Shown: positions 1 to 8,745, counted from the stretch's first letter. The stretch is DNA of 64,000 nucleotides from DASVEE01 sp036380735 (GCA_036380735.1 DASVEE010000039.1:62001-126000), one strand, 5' to 3'. Notes: generated by a model from the letters alone, not told the origin. Made by a program: numbers and translations.

Positions 1-291
1 GACGCACCCGAGTTCGTCCTTCTCTCTTCCCCCAATCAGGTCCGCACCTACGACTTCAGCAAGACGGTCTACGGCCTGCACGTCCGCGGCTCGATGACGA
101 ACCGCGGCTTCTGGCCGGCCGGTGAAGTCCAGGGCCGCGGCAGCTTCTGCGCCGACGGCAAGGACTGGCTCAGCCTGTCCGAGCTGAAGGTGTACAAGGC
201 CGGCGAGGGCACGCCCAAGGTGCCGTACGTCCTCGGCTGCGCCACCAACTCAGGCTTCCAGCCTGCGTCCCGCGCAATCGTGACGCAGTAA
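1..291 (+). CDS. C-terminal part of an unknown protein (5' end outside window)
   Basis: The frame is open from the first base and ends at TAA 289-291, giving the last 96 residues. The visible part has alternating hydrophobic and polar residues, glycines and two cysteines (in GSFCADG and VLGCATN), which suggests a secreted or beta-rich protein. No catalytic motif or named family is recognisable. It is followed by about 70 bp of plain sequence and then a family-B hairpin repeat. Function unknown. Confidence 0.6.
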   Translation, partial: DAPEFVLLSSPNQVRTYDFSKTVYGLHVRGSMTNRGFWPAGEVQGRGSFCADGKDWLSLSELKVYKAGEGTPKVPYVLGCATNSGFQPASRAIVTQ

Positions 292-360
292 CCCGCCCCA
301 CCCTCCTTCCTCGGCGGCCGGCGCCATAGGGCTGCGCGCCGGCCGCCCTTCCGATGGGAC

Positions 361-430
361 GTTTTCCGTTGTCCGTTTTCCGTTGTCCGTTTTCCGTAAC
401 GGGCACGGACAACGGAAAACGGACAACGCG
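361..430. repeat. Family-B palindromic repeat (7-bp units) upstream of guaA
   Basis: Five heptads of CCGTTGT/CCGTTTT type on the left face their complement (ACGGACAACGG...) on the right across a short AACGGGC loop. The result is an imperfect hairpin of about 70 bp. Its right edge touches the guaA -10 hexamer, so the element may lie just before the transcription start. Other copies are near 21.4, 42.0, 42.8, 46.6, 48.0 and 54.4 kb. Confidence 0.85.
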
Positions 431-432
431 GA

Positions 433-438
433 TAGAAT
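433..438 (+). promoter_or_regulatory. -10 hexamer of guaA (leaderless type)
   Basis: TAGAAT lies 7 nt before the GTG start, so transcription should begin at or within a few bases of the start codon. No -35 or Shine-Dalgarno is evident. The same arrangement recurs at many genes in the window. Confidence 0.6.
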
Positions 439-445
439 CCGCCCC

Positions 446-1987
446 GTGCAGCCAGAGCAGACCGTCCTCGTCCTCGATTTCGGATCCCAATACACACAAC
501 TGATCGCCCGGCGGGTTCGCGAAAACAGCGTCTTCTCCGTCGTGCACCCGTTCGACTGGCCCGTCGAGAAGATCCGCGAGCTCGCGCCGCGCGCGATCAT
601 CCTTTCGGGCGGCCCGCAATCGGTCTACTCCGAGGGCGCGCCGCATTGCTCGCGCGAGGTGTTCGAGCTCGGCATCCCCATCCTCGCGATCTGCTACGGG
701 ATGCAGCTCACCGCGTTCCTCCTCGACGGGAAAGTCGAAGCAGCGGCGGAGCGCGAGTACGGCCGCGCCGAGATCGAAGTCACGGCCGAGTCGCCGCTCT
801 TCGCCGGCACCCCGAAACATCAGCGCGTCTGGGCGAGCCATGGCGATAACATCCTCGCCGCGCCGCCGGGCTTCCGTCCCACCGCCTCCTCGGCCAGTGC
901 GCCGATCGCGGCGTTCGAGAACCCGGAGAAGCAGGTCTGGGCCATCCAGTTCCACCCCGAGGTGACGCATACCGAGGCGGGGGGACAGATCATCCGCAAC
1001 TTCCTGTTCGATATCGTCGGCTGCCAGCGCTCCTGGGACCTCGGCGACTTCCGCCGCCGCAAGGTCGACGAGATCCGGCAGTTGGTCGGTGACCGCCATG
1101 CGCTCGTCGCCGTCAGCGGCGGCGTCGATTCGACCGTAGCGGCGGTGCTCGTCGCGGAGGCTCTCGGCGACCGGCTGACGGCGGTCTTCGTCGACAACGG
1201 CGTGCTGCGCAAACATGAAGCCGTGCAGGTTGCGTCGCGGCTCAGCGATCGCCTGGGACTGCACTTCATCGCCGTCGATGCGCGGCAGCGGTTCTACGAG
1301 CGCCTCGCCGGCATCACCGATCCGGAAGTGAAGCGCAAGCGCATCGGCAACGAGTTCATCGCGGTGTTCGAAGAAGAGGCGAAGAAGCTGGCGAACGTCG
1401 ACTTCCTCGTCCAGGGCACGCTCTACCCCGACGTGATCGAGTCGGTCTCGATCAAGGGACCGTCCGCGGTGATCAAGACGCACCACAACGTCGGCGGCCT
1501 GCCGGAGAAGATGGGGCTGCAGCTCATCGAGCCGGTGCGCGAGCTGTTCAAGGACGAAGTGCGCCAGCTCGGCCTCGAGCTCGGCCTGGAAGAGGAATTC
1601 GTCTGGCGCCACCCCTTCCCGGGCCCCGGCCTCGCCGTCCGCATCCTCGGCGAAGTGACCGCCGAGCGCGTCGAGATCCTCCAGAACGCCGACGAAATCG
1701 TCATCGACGAAATCCGCCGCGCCGGCCTCTATCGCGAAATCTCCCAGGCGTTCGCCGTGCTGCTCCCGGTGAAAACCGTCGGCGTCATGGGCGACGAACG
1801 CACCTACGAAAACGTCCTCGCCGTCCGCGCCGTCTCCACCACGGACTTCATGACCGCCGATTGGTTCCGCATGCCCCACGACGTACTGGACCGGATTGCG
1901 CGGCGAGTGGTGAACGAAGTGCGCGGAGTGAATCGGGTGACGTACGACATTTCGTCGAAGCCGCCCAGCACGATCGAGTGGGAGTGA
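446..1987 (+). CDS. guaA: GMP synthase (glutamine-hydrolysing)
   Basis: Converts XMP to GMP using ATP and glutamine, the last step of guanine nucleotide synthesis, in the cytoplasm. The 513 residues match the family length (E. coli about 525). Order: class-I glutamine amidotransferase domain (about 1-190) with nucleophile Cys83 in AICYGMQL and His170/Glu172 in FHPE; ATP-pyrophosphatase domain with the P-loop SGGVDS starting at Ser224; C-terminal dimerisation domain ending YDISSKPPSTIEWE. GTG 446 was chosen because homology begins there (EQTVLVLDFGSQ) and TAGAAT lies 7 nt upstream. The open frame reaches back to 383, but that stretch only translates the repeat. A nucleotidyltransferase fragment follows 1 nt after the stop. 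Confidence 0.96.
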   Translation: MQPEQTVLVLDFGSQYTQLIARRVRENSVFSVVHPFDWPVEKIRELAPRAIILSGGPQSVYSEGAPHCSREVFELGIPILAICYGMQLTAFLLDGKVEAAAEREYGRAEIEVTAESPLFAGTPKHQRVWASHGDNILAAPPGFRPTASSASAPIAAFENPEKQVWAIQFHPEVTHTEAGGQIIRNFLFDIVGCQRSWDLGDFRRRKVDEIRQLVGDRHALVAVSGGVDSTVAAVLVAEALGDRLTAVFVDNGVLRKHEAVQVASRLSDRLGLHFIAVDARQRFYERLAGITDPEVKRKRIGNEFIAVFEEEAKKLANVDFLVQGTLYPDVIESVSIKGPSAVIKTHHNVGGLPEKMGLQLIEPVRELFKDEVRQLGLELGLEEEFVWRHPFPGPGLAVRILGEVTAERVEILQNADEIVIDEIRRAGLYREISQAFAVLLPVKTVGVMGDERTYENVLAVRAVSTTDFMTADWFRMPHDVLDRIARRVVNEVRGVNRVTYDISSKPPSTIEWE

Positions 1988-1988
1988 G

Positions 1989-2198
1989 ATGAGCATCGTC
2001 CGTGACATCGTTCGGGCATTGGTTGACTTCGAGAGCCTCTGGGGCCGGGCAAAGCTCTTGCGACTGGATGACGTCATGGTGTCTGTTGCGTCCATTTCTG
2101 ACCTCATCGAGATGAAGCAGCGCGCAGGACGGCCGCAGGATCTGTCGGACATCGAAGCACTGAAACGGGTCGAGTCGATCAATGACCGAAACGAATGA
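1989..2198 (+). pseudogene. C-terminal remnant of a nucleotidyltransferase
   Basis: The 69-residue product begins one base after the guaA stop. Its second half (VSVASISDLIEMKQRAGRP followed by QDLSDIEAL) looks like the C-terminal signature of small antitoxin or AbiEii-type nucleotidyltransferases. The catalytic GSxxxxxxD core that should precede it is absent, and upstream sequence is guaA. Most likely a deletion scar; it could still be translated by coupling to guaA. The family assignment is from memory of the motif. Confidence 0.5.
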
Positions 2199-2379
2199 CT
2201 GGCGTGGCAACGGATGGCAGACTGACGACCGTCTGGAAGAGGTGGTGCGCAATACGACGCCCACGCAACGGCTGGAGTGGCTGGAAGAAATGATCGAGCT
2301 TGCGTACGAGAGTGGCGGTCTGGCTCGTGCGAGGGAACTCGATCAGCGCGAGCGCCTTCTGCGCGATCAGCGCGGCTGA
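2182..2379 (+). CDS. Small conserved-type protein coupled to the nucleotidyltransferase remnant
   Basis: This 65-residue, charged, helical product starts inside the end of the preceding frame (17-bp overlap). It contains TPTQRLEWLEEMIELAYESG, a pattern I associate with short partner proteins encoded beside small nucleotidyltransferases. No catalytic motif, signal or membrane segment is present. If the neighbour is a remnant, this is the surviving half of a two-gene module. A family-A repeat arm starts 17 bp after the stop. Confidence 0.45.
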   Translation: MTETNDWRGNGWQTDDRLEEVVRNTTPTQRLEWLEEMIELAYESGGLARARELDQRERLLRDQRG

Positions 2380-2396
2380 AACGGTCCGGGTGGCCG

Positions 2397-2434
2397 TATC
2401 CGTCCTATTTGTCCCATTCGTCCCATCGTCATCC
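2397..2434. repeat. Family-A repeat, single arm
   Basis: Four consecutive 9-bp units of TATnnGTCC type (TATCCGTCC, TATTTGTCC, CATTCGTCC, then CATCGTCAT). They occupy the junction between converging genes, with the end of the methyltransferase just inside. Only one arm of the usual palindrome is present. Confidence 0.75.
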
Positions 2435-3214
2435 ACCTTTCCGCAACACGATCGCATCCCAGAACCACCTCTTCGGCATTCTTGACCGCGACAGCACCCG
2501 GTCCACTTTGCACCGCGGGAACACCCGCGCGATCTGCGCCGCGCTCGTGTAGATGCGGTCGACGAAGTGGTGCCGGTCGGCGAAGCCGCGTCTCGCGGCG
2601 ATCGCGCGCTGAAGGCTCGGCGGGAACAGCAGCAGGAAGCGGATGCCGAAGTGAGGGTCGCCTCGCAGGAGAAAGCGCAGGCGCGGGGGTGTGATCACCA
2701 GCAGCACGCCGCTGCTGCGCAGCGTGCGGCTGATCTCTGCGCCGGACGCTTCGCGGTTGGGGAAGTGCTCGATCGTCTCGAGGCAGAGCACCGCTGAGAA
2801 GACGCCGTCGCGGAACGGAAGCGCGGAGGCGTCGGCGATCACATGGCGGTACGGCGCACCCGCGGCGCGATGCGCGCGGCGGGCGATCTCGTTCCACAGC
2901 ACGTCCGTCGACACCACGCTGCGACCGCCGGCGGCAACGGCCAGCCCCACCGCGCCGCTGCCGGATCCCACGTCGAGCACCGGTCCCGCGTCGACAGCGG
3001 CGCGATCGAGCAGCGCGCGCCAGCGCTTTCCCTCCTCGTATCGCGCGGCGACGAAAACGTCCCCGCGCTCCGTCTCGCCCAGTGCTGACGAATAACTAAT
3101 CGCATACGACGCATCGCGTGCGCTCTCCGTGGGAGCGTCGTCAATCCACGGCTCGTGGAGTCGCGGAAAAAATCGGCGGTAGAAACGACGCAGTCCTCTC
3201 AGCACGAGTTCCAT
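2429..3214 (-). CDS. Class I SAM-dependent methyltransferase
   Basis: 261 residues. SAM-binding motif I is VLDVGSGSGAVG at about 79-90, with the acidic residue of motif II (Asp104 in VVSTDV) and the ALPFRDGVFSAVLC stretch around 131-144 typical of the Methyltransf_11 fold. The N-terminus is basic and aromatic (RRFYRRFFP). The C-terminal region has an amphipathic hydrophobic stretch (FRFLLLFPPS-like, about 200-215) that might touch membrane or lipid. The substrate cannot be told from sequence; similar proteins methylate lipids, sugars or small metabolites. Transcribed alone, divergent from the S74 gene and convergent with the guaA group. Confidence 0.8.
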   Translation of the reverse strand: MELVLRGLRRFYRRFFPRLHEPWIDDAPTESARDASYAISYSSALGETERGDVFVAARYEEGKRWRALLDRAAVDAGPVLDVGSGSGAVGLAVAAGGRSVVSTDVLWNEIARRAHRAAGAPYRHVIADASALPFRDGVFSAVLCLETIEHFPNREASGAEISRTLRSSGVLLVITPPRLRFLLRGDPHFGIRFLLLFPPSLQRAIAARRGFADRHHFVDRIYTSAAQIARVFPRCKVDRVLSRSRMPKRWFWDAIVLRKGG

Positions 3215-3299
3215 TTTCGTCTAGCGAAAAAGATGACTCCACATTTTTGACCGGAATGACCCTTATACTTGCCGCCTCCAAAGTCGATCCAATTCCCGC

Positions 3300-3320
3300 C
3301 CCGGCGGATGGTCCGCCGGG
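3300..3320 (+). promoter_or_regulatory. Perfect hairpin in the 5' untranslated region of the S74 gene
   Basis: CCCGGCGGA and TCCGCCGGG (9 bp, perfect complement) enclose a TGG loop. The hairpin ends about 9 nt before the Shine-Dalgarno AAAGGAGG of the gene at 3341. A TATACT hexamer (3264-3269) upstream could be the -10. The hairpin could stabilise the mRNA or modulate initiation. Confidence 0.6.
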
Positions 3321-3340
3321 TTAACGCAAAGGAGGCACTC

Positions 3341-5110
3341 ATGCGTGCTCGGAGCTCTATTCTCCCGCTGCTGGCCCTTGGCCTGTCAGTCACTCTCTCT
3401 CTTCCCCTTTCCGCCGACAGCGAAAAAAAACAGGAACCGGTCGGCAAGACCAGCGTTGGCGCGACCGGCGTCGATTGGGCCGTGAACGTCGATCACGACA
3501 TTCTCGTCCTGACGGTCGTCGATCCGAAGGGTGACGTCGTCGCCACCAAAGAATTCAACTCGGGCAAGAACCCGACGTTCCGCCTCAACGACCTGCCGGG
3601 CAAGCAGGTGCAGGATGGCACGTACACCTACGAGCTCCGGGTCGTGCCGCGCATCTCCGGCAACGTGAAGAAGCAGCTCGCCGAGGCGCGTGCGAACGAG
3701 GACGACGCGGCCGTGAAGCGCATCCAGCGTGAGAACGGTCTCGATTCGACCGTCGTGCAGGCGGGCGCCTTCACCATCTCCGGCGGTGCGTTCATTCCGA
3801 ACAACCTGACGGAAGCGGGGGCGAACGACGCCGCCACCACGTCGCCGCGCCGCATCGGCACCGAGCAGAACACGCCGTCCGACGAGATCGAAAGCGCCGG
3901 TACGCTCGGCACGCAGCCGCGCTTCCGCATCGGCGTCAACGACCAGGTCATCCCCGACAACCTGATCGTGCAGGGGAGCACCTGCACGGGCTTCGACTGC
4001 GTCAACGGCGAGTCGTTCGGCTTCGACACGCTCCGCCTCAAAGAGAACAACCTCCGCATCAATTTCGACGATACCTCGGCGTCAGCCGGCTACCCGTCCA
4101 ATGACTGGCGCATCGTGGCCAACGACTCCGCCAGTGGCGGCGCGAACAAGTTCGTCATCGAAGACTCGACGGCGGCGCGCAACCCGATGACGATCGAAGC
4201 GGCGGCTCCGGCGAACTCGATCTACGTCGCCGCCTCCGGCAACGTCGGCTTTCAGCAGAGCGCTCCGGGGCTCGACCTGCACCTCACGACCAGCGACACG
4301 CCGGCGTTGCGCCTCGAGCAGAACAACAGCGGCGGTTTCACGGCGCAGACCTGGGACATCGGCGGCAACGAAGCGAACTTTTTCATCCGCGACCTGACCG
4401 GCGGCTCGAAGCTGTCGTTCCGCATCCGTCCGGGCGCGCCGACGAGCTCCATCGACATCGCCGGCAACGGCAACGTCGGTGTCGGCACGGCCAGCCCGTC
4501 GCAGAAGCTCGACGTCCGCGGCTCCTCGGCCACCGCCGACACGTTCGCCTTCATCGGCTCCGATCCGACCAACGGCCCGGGCATGCTGATCGGCCACGCG
4601 GGCGGCACCAGCGGCGTCGGACGCGGCGGCGTCGTCATCAACTCGATCGCCGACGCCTCGGCCGTCGCTCCGAACCCCTCCGTGCGCATCCTCATCGCGG
4701 GCGCGCAGCGGTTCATCATCGACAACCAGGGCTACATGGGCATCGGCGGCATCACCGATCCGTCGGTTCCGGTCCACTCGAGCACCGGCGCCTCGCTGTC
4801 GGTCGGTGGCGTGTGGACCAACGCTTCGAGCCGCGACTACAAGCAGCACATCCAGGAGCTGTCGACCGAAGAGGCGATGGCGACCGTCGCGGCGCTCAAG
4901 CCGGTGACGTACGAGTACAAGGTCGACCCGAACGATCCGCAGGTCGGCTTCATCGCCGAGGACGTTCCGTCGCTCGTGGCGACGCCGGACCGCAAAGGCC
5001 TCGCGACGATGGACGTCGTGGCCGTGCTGACGAAGGTCGTCCAGGAGCAGCAGAAGACGATCGAGCAGCTCAACGAGCGTCTCTCGCAGCTGGAAACGAA
5101 GCAGCAGTAA
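3341..5110 (+). CDS. Secreted protein with C-terminal S74 intramolecular chaperone domain
   Basis: 589 residues starting at ATG 3341, which has a strong AAAGGAGG 7 nt upstream. A signal peptide (basic MRAR, hydrophobic core, cut near LSADS) sends it out of the cytoplasm. The N-terminal 100 residues look like a beta-sandwich; the middle has repeated GNVGxG-type strands (GNVGFQQSAPG, GNVGVGTASPSQKLDV) typical of bacterial tail-fibre-like trimers. The C-terminal ~90 residues match the endosialidase-chaperone (Peptidase_S74) pattern: SSRDYKQHI, PVTYEYK, VGFIAEDVP, then a coiled coil (EQQKTIEQLNERLSQLE). In known members this domain trimerises the protein and then cleaves itself off at a Ser. Its role on the cell surface is unknown. 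A terminator follows directly. Confidence 0.85.
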   Translation: MRARSSILPLLALGLSVTLSLPLSADSEKKQEPVGKTSVGATGVDWAVNVDHDILVLTVVDPKGDVVATKEFNSGKNPTFRLNDLPGKQVQDGTYTYELRVVPRISGNVKKQLAEARANEDDAAVKRIQRENGLDSTVVQAGAFTISGGAFIPNNLTEAGANDAATTSPRRIGTEQNTPSDEIESAGTLGTQPRFRIGVNDQVIPDNLIVQGSTCTGFDCVNGESFGFDTLRLKENNLRINFDDTSASAGYPSNDWRIVANDSASGGANKFVIEDSTAARNPMTIEAAAPANSIYVAASGNVGFQQSAPGLDLHLTTSDTPALRLEQNNSGGFTAQTWDIGGNEANFFIRDLTGGSKLSFRIRPGAPTSSIDIAGNGNVGVGTASPSQKLDVRGSSATADTFAFIGSDPTNGPGMLIGHAGGTSGVGRGGVVINSIADASAVAPNPSVRILIAGAQRFIIDNQGYMGIGGITDPSVPVHSSTGASLSVGGVWTNASSRDYKQHIQELSTEEAMATVAALKPVTYEYKVDPNDPQVGFIAEDVPSLVATPDRKGLATMDVVAVLTKVVQEQQKTIEQLNERLSQLETKQQ

Positions 5111-5132
5111 TCAGAACGATCTGTTGTGACGA

Positions 5133-5160
5133 GGGCCGGCGAAAGCCGGCCCTTTTGTTT
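5133..5160 (+). terminator. Rho-independent terminator of the S74 gene
   Basis: GGGCCGGC-GAAA-GCCGGCCC (8-bp perfect stem, GNRA-type loop) followed by TTTTGTTT, 22 nt after the stop codon. Confidence 0.93.
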
Positions 5161-5164
5161 GCGC

Positions 5165-5202
5165 AAAAAAATCCGGGGGACGGTCGGAAGTCCGTCCCCC
5201 GG
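5165..5202 (-). terminator. Rho-independent terminator of the dcw cluster
   Basis: CCGGGGGACGG (5173-5183) pairs perfectly with CCGTCCCCCGG (5192-5202). On the minus strand the hairpin is followed by ATTTTTTT (5165-5171). It lies about 90 nt after the ftsZ stop and back to back with the terminator of the facing gene. Confidence 0.92.
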
Positions 5203-5293
5203 GGAGCAGGTGGTCAAGGGGCCCTCTCCCCCGGACCGCATGGCGCACAGGAGGGGTGCGCCGTTCGGAGGACCCGAGAGTCCCCCGAAACCT

Positions 5294-6589
5294 TTAGTCA
5301 CTCAGATTGCGGATCACCGTCGGAATATCGAGATCATTGCCGAAATCATTCGACGCCATCGGTCCCCATCCTCCGGAGCCGTCGGGCCGGGTGAAGCCTC
5401 TGCGAAAAAAGGGAGGATCATAAATTTCCCCCTCGGCACCGATCTGCGGTGCGGGTGCCGGCTCCTCGTGCTGCGCCGCGAGTTGCGCGGCGTGCGACGT
5501 CGGATGCGCGGGACGCGGCTGGGGCGGCTGCGGCACGCGCGGCGCCACCGATGACGACGACAGCGATTCTCCGCGCGTGTTGAGCAGGCCCTTCGTGGCC
5601 GCGTCGAAACCGGTGGCGATGACCGTGACCTTGATCTCGTCCTTCATCTTCGGATCGATGACCGTGCCGAAGATGATGTTCGCTTCCTCGTCCGCCGCTT
5701 CCTGAATGATCGACGCGGCTTCGTGCACCTCGAACAGCGTCATGTCCGGGCCGCCGGTCACGTTGATCAGGACGCCCTTTGCGCCTTCGATCGATGCTTC
5801 CTCCAGCAGCGGCGAGGAGATCGCGCGCTGCGCGGCTTCCACGGCGCGATGCTCGCCCTGCGACACGCCCGTACCCATGAGCGCCATGCCCATGCCGTGC
5901 ATGATCGTCTTCACGTCCGCGAAGTCGAGGTTGATCTCGCCCGGGACGGTGATGAGGTCGGAGATGCCCTGCACCGCCTGGCGCAGGATGTCATCGGCGA
6001 TCTTGAACGCGTCGGAGAGCGAGGTACCGCGCTCGACGAAGTTCAGCAGCCGCTCGTTCGGGATCGTGATGAGCGTGTCGACGGTATCGCGCAGCGCGCG
6101 GATGCCATGCTCGGCCTGCACGCGGCGGCGCTTCCCTTCGAAGTTGAACGGCTTCGTCACGACGGCGACGGTCAGCGCGCCCAGCTCCGCGGCGAGCGAC
6201 GCGATGATCGGCGCCGCACCGGTGCCGGTGCCGCCGCCCATGCCCGTCGTGATGAAAATCATGTCGGCGCCGCTGAGCGCCTCGAGAATGCGATCGGTAT
6301 CTTCGAGCGCGGCCTGCTTGCCGACTTCGGGATTCGCGCCGGCGCCCAGCCCCTTGGTGAGCTTGTGGCCGATCTGCAGCTTCACCGGCGCGAGCGCGTG
6401 GCGCATTGCCTGGACGTCGGTGTTTGCTACGAGAAATTCGACGCCCTTGATCCCTGCCTGGATCATCCGGTTGACGGCGTTCCCACCACCCCCACCAACC
6501 CCGACGACCTTGATCTTCGCCGGCATCTGCTCGTCATCCATGGTGATTCCGAGCCTGCCGTCGCCGAGCCTTTCGTCAAATGTGATCAT
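5294..6589 (-). CDS. ftsZ: Cell division protein FtsZ
   Basis: Tubulin-like GTPase that polymerises into the Z ring at midcell. 431 residues. The GTP-binding glycine loop GGGTGTG is at 118-124. The T7 synergy loop NLDFAD supplies catalytic Asp222 and Asp225. A proline/alanine/glutamine-rich linker (about 345-415) leads to the C-terminal peptide DLDIPTVIRNLSD, which in this family binds FtsA and other anchors. ATG 6589 has a GGAGA 7 nt upstream and TACTAT (6604-6609) further back, so it may have its own promoter besides readthrough from ftsA (56-bp gap). Met22 is an alternative start. Last gene of the dcw cluster. Confidence 0.97.
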   Translation of the reverse strand: MITFDERLGDGRLGITMDDEQMPAKIKVVGVGGGGGNAVNRMIQAGIKGVEFLVANTDVQAMRHALAPVKLQIGHKLTKGLGAGANPEVGKQAALEDTDRILEALSGADMIFITTGMGGGTGTGAAPIIASLAAELGALTVAVVTKPFNFEGKRRRVQAEHGIRALRDTVDTLITIPNERLLNFVERGTSLSDAFKIADDILRQAVQGISDLITVPGEINLDFADVKTIMHGMGMALMGTGVSQGEHRAVEAAQRAISSPLLEEASIEGAKGVLINVTGGPDMTLFEVHEAASIIQEAADEEANIIFGTVIDPKMKDEIKVTVIATGFDAATKGLLNTRGESLSSSSVAPRVPQPPQPRPAHPTSHAAQLAAQHEEPAPAPQIGAEGEIYDPPFFRRGFTRPDGSGGWGPMASNDFGNDLDIPTVIRNLSD

Positions 6590-6645
6590 TTACCGTCTCC
6601 GGAATAGTAAGAATTAATGCTAGCGATATCAATTGATTTCTTGTG

Positions 6646-7875
6646 TTACGACCACGCAAACCACGATTTGACCGAGTCCGCCACCTTCGACAGTCCCTTG
6701 CGCGGCCGCTTGCGCACTTTTGCCTGATGGCGGAAGCCCCAAAGCAGCAGCCCCGCGGCCGCGGCCCATTCGGGTCCGTTGACCGTATCGGCAAGGCCGC
6801 CGAGTCCCCGAGGCACGCCGCGGCGTGCCTGCTGATCGAAGACCTGCTCGACCATCTCGACCATGCCGTCCATCTCCGCGCCGCCGCCCACGAGGACGAC
6901 GCCGGAACGAATCTCCTTATCCAGACCAACCTTCTCGAGATCTCGGTACACCAGCTTCGCGATCTCCGCGGCGCGCGGCTCGAGGATGCCGGTCAGCTCC
7001 TGCTTCGACAGAATCTTCGGCGCGCGTCCGCCAACGGTCGGCACCTCGATCGGATCGTCCTCGGTCACCAGCGACGCGAGCGCGCAGCCATACCGCTTCT
7101 TGATCCGCTCCGCGTCTTCCATCGGCGTCCGAAGGACGACCGAGATGTCGCTGGTGAAGTGCCCCGCACCGACCGGAAGGACGTTCGTGTGCACGACGTT
7201 CCCTTCGAGGAACACCGCGTAATCCGTCGTTCCGGCGCCGATGTCCATGAGGAGGACGCCCATCTCGCGCTCGTCCTGCGTGAGCACCGCTTCCCCCGCC
7301 GCAAGCTGCTCGAGGACGAGCTCCTGCACGGCGATGCCGGCTTTGTTCACGCACGTCAGCACGTTCTGGTTGTGCGTCCGCGCGCCGGTGACGATGTGCA
7401 CGTTCGCTTCGAGCCGCGCCGCCGTCATCCCGAGCGGATCGTGGATGCCGTCCTGTCCGTCGACGACGAACTCGCGCGGAATCACGTGCAGCAGCTCGAG
7501 CTCCGAGGGGATGTTGATCGTTTTCGAGGCCTCGATGACGCGGTCGATGTCTTCGCGGCCGATCTCTTTGTGCTTGCCGCCGACGGAGACCACACCGCGC
7601 GAGTTGACCGAGCGGATGTGATCGCCGGCCACACCGACGAACACCGACTCGATCTGCAGCCCCGCCATCACCTCGGCCTCATCGACGGCTTTCTTGACCG
7701 CATCGATGGCCTGATCGAGGTTGATGATGTTGCCGCGCCGCGTCCCTTTCATCGGCGATGTTCCCTTGCCGATGATCTCCAGGTGTCCGCGGTCGTTGAT
7801 CTCCCCGACGAGGACGCATACCTTCGACGTTCCGATGTCGAGCGCAACGATGTATCTGTCTTCGGTTCGCGGCAT
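6646..7875 (-). CDS. ftsA: Cell division protein FtsA
   Basis: Actin-fold ATPase that tethers FtsZ to the inner membrane and recruits later division proteins. 409 residues. The phosphate-1 loop is VALDIGTSKVCV (about 10-21), the SHS2 domain (1C) follows, and the phosphate-2 motif LMDIGAGTTDYAV lies near residue 205-217. The C-terminal end (KGLSKVADSVKSWFAWS) is the expected amphipathic membrane-targeting helix. Begins 18 nt after ftsQ and ends 56 nt before ftsZ. Confidence 0.96.
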   Translation of the reverse strand: MPRTEDRYIVALDIGTSKVCVLVGEINDRGHLEIIGKGTSPMKGTRRGNIINLDQAIDAVKKAVDEAEVMAGLQIESVFVGVAGDHIRSVNSRGVVSVGGKHKEIGREDIDRVIEASKTINIPSELELLHVIPREFVVDGQDGIHDPLGMTAARLEANVHIVTGARTHNQNVLTCVNKAGIAVQELVLEQLAAGEAVLTQDEREMGVLLMDIGAGTTDYAVFLEGNVVHTNVLPVGAGHFTSDISVVLRTPMEDAERIKKRYGCALASLVTEDDPIEVPTVGGRAPKILSKQELTGILEPRAAEIAKLVYRDLEKVGLDKEIRSGVVLVGGGAEMDGMVEMVEQVFDQQARRGVPRGLGGLADTVNGPEWAAAAGLLLWGFRHQAKVRKRPRKGLSKVADSVKSWFAWS

Positions 7876-7893
7876 GGTGTTTCTCCTGAACTC

Positions 7894-8745
7894 CTAATTC
7901 GTGATCTGCGCGACGCCGCTCATGGGAGCGTTCGCCGCACTGGTCGTGAGCTGCTTGCGCGGTTTGATGACGATGCGGTCGGCGAAGCGAAGGTCGGCGT
8001 ACTCGATGTCGCCGCTTCCGAGCTTCTCCGCCGCCGCGAGCGCGTAGTAGTTGCGCCATTTCGGGGAGACGTCGCTCGCGTTGGCGTAGACGTACGCCGC
8101 GAGCTGGCGGTCGAACAGGAGGAAGCCGTGCGGCGGAATCGGCGACACCTCGCTGATCCGCGAGTAGACCTCGGCGTCCTTCGCCTTCAGCTCGCGCAGG
8201 AAAGCGACGCTGCGCGCGAGCTCGCGGCCCGTCGCGCCGGTGATGATCGGCAGGTCATCGTCGCCGACTTCCGGGGCCAGCTCGGCAAATTTCACCCCGC
8301 GCTCGTCGACGTAGTGAATGCGCTCGCCATCGAGCGCCAGCGCCACCGGATTGCGCTCCGTGATCTTGATGCGGAGCACGTCCGGCAGCTTCTTCTCGAT
8401 CTCGATGCGGCTGACCCAGGCGAGGCCGCCCATGTCGTTCTGCACGCGGGCGATGTCCATCTTGAAGAGGTTCAGCCCGACGTACTGCCGGGTGATGGCG
8501 TCGATGTCCTCGCGCGAGGCGTGGACCGCGCCCTCGATCTCGATCGTACGCACGGCGAAGCGCTCGTCCGACTGCGTGTGGCGCCACGCCCATACCGCAC
8601 CGAAGACGAGCAGCGCTGCGACTCCGACGTTGCGGAGGACGACGAGCAGCCGCTGCACCTGAATGCGGCGCTGGTTGCGGCGCAGCCGCGCCACGTCCGC
8701 CGGCCGGAAAAATCGAGGTGTGGTCGTATCGAAGTGCGTGCTCAT
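7894..8745 (-). CDS. ftsQ: Cell division protein FtsQ
   Basis: Bitopic divisome protein that links early and late division proteins in the periplasm. 283 residues: basic cytoplasmic tail (about 1-33), one membrane segment (VGVAALLVFGAVWAW, about 38-53), then the POTRA domain (FAVRTIEIEGAVHAS through KKLPDVLRIKITERNP) and the FtsQ beta domain. Start ATG overlaps the murC stop as ATGA, a sign of translational coupling. Confidence 0.93.
   Translation of the reverse strand: MSTHFDTTTPRFFRPADVARLRRNQRRIQVQRLLVVLRNVGVAALLVFGAVWAWRHTQSDERFAVRTIEIEGAVHASREDIDAITRQYVGLNLFKMDIARVQNDMGGLAWVSRIEIEKKLPDVLRIKITERNPVALALDGERIHYVDERGVKFAELAPEVGDDDLPIITGATGRELARSVAFLRELKAKDAEVYSRISEVSPIPPHGFLLFDRQLAAYVYANASDVSPKWRNYYALAAAEKLGSGDIEYADLRFADRIVIKPRKQLTTSAANAPMSGVAQITN

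Noticed and set aside
3247..3269. Classical sigma-70 promoter TTGACC/TATACT before the S74 gene
   Set aside because: The spacing between the two hexamers is 11 bp, too short for a standard -35/-10 pair; only the -10 is retained as possible.
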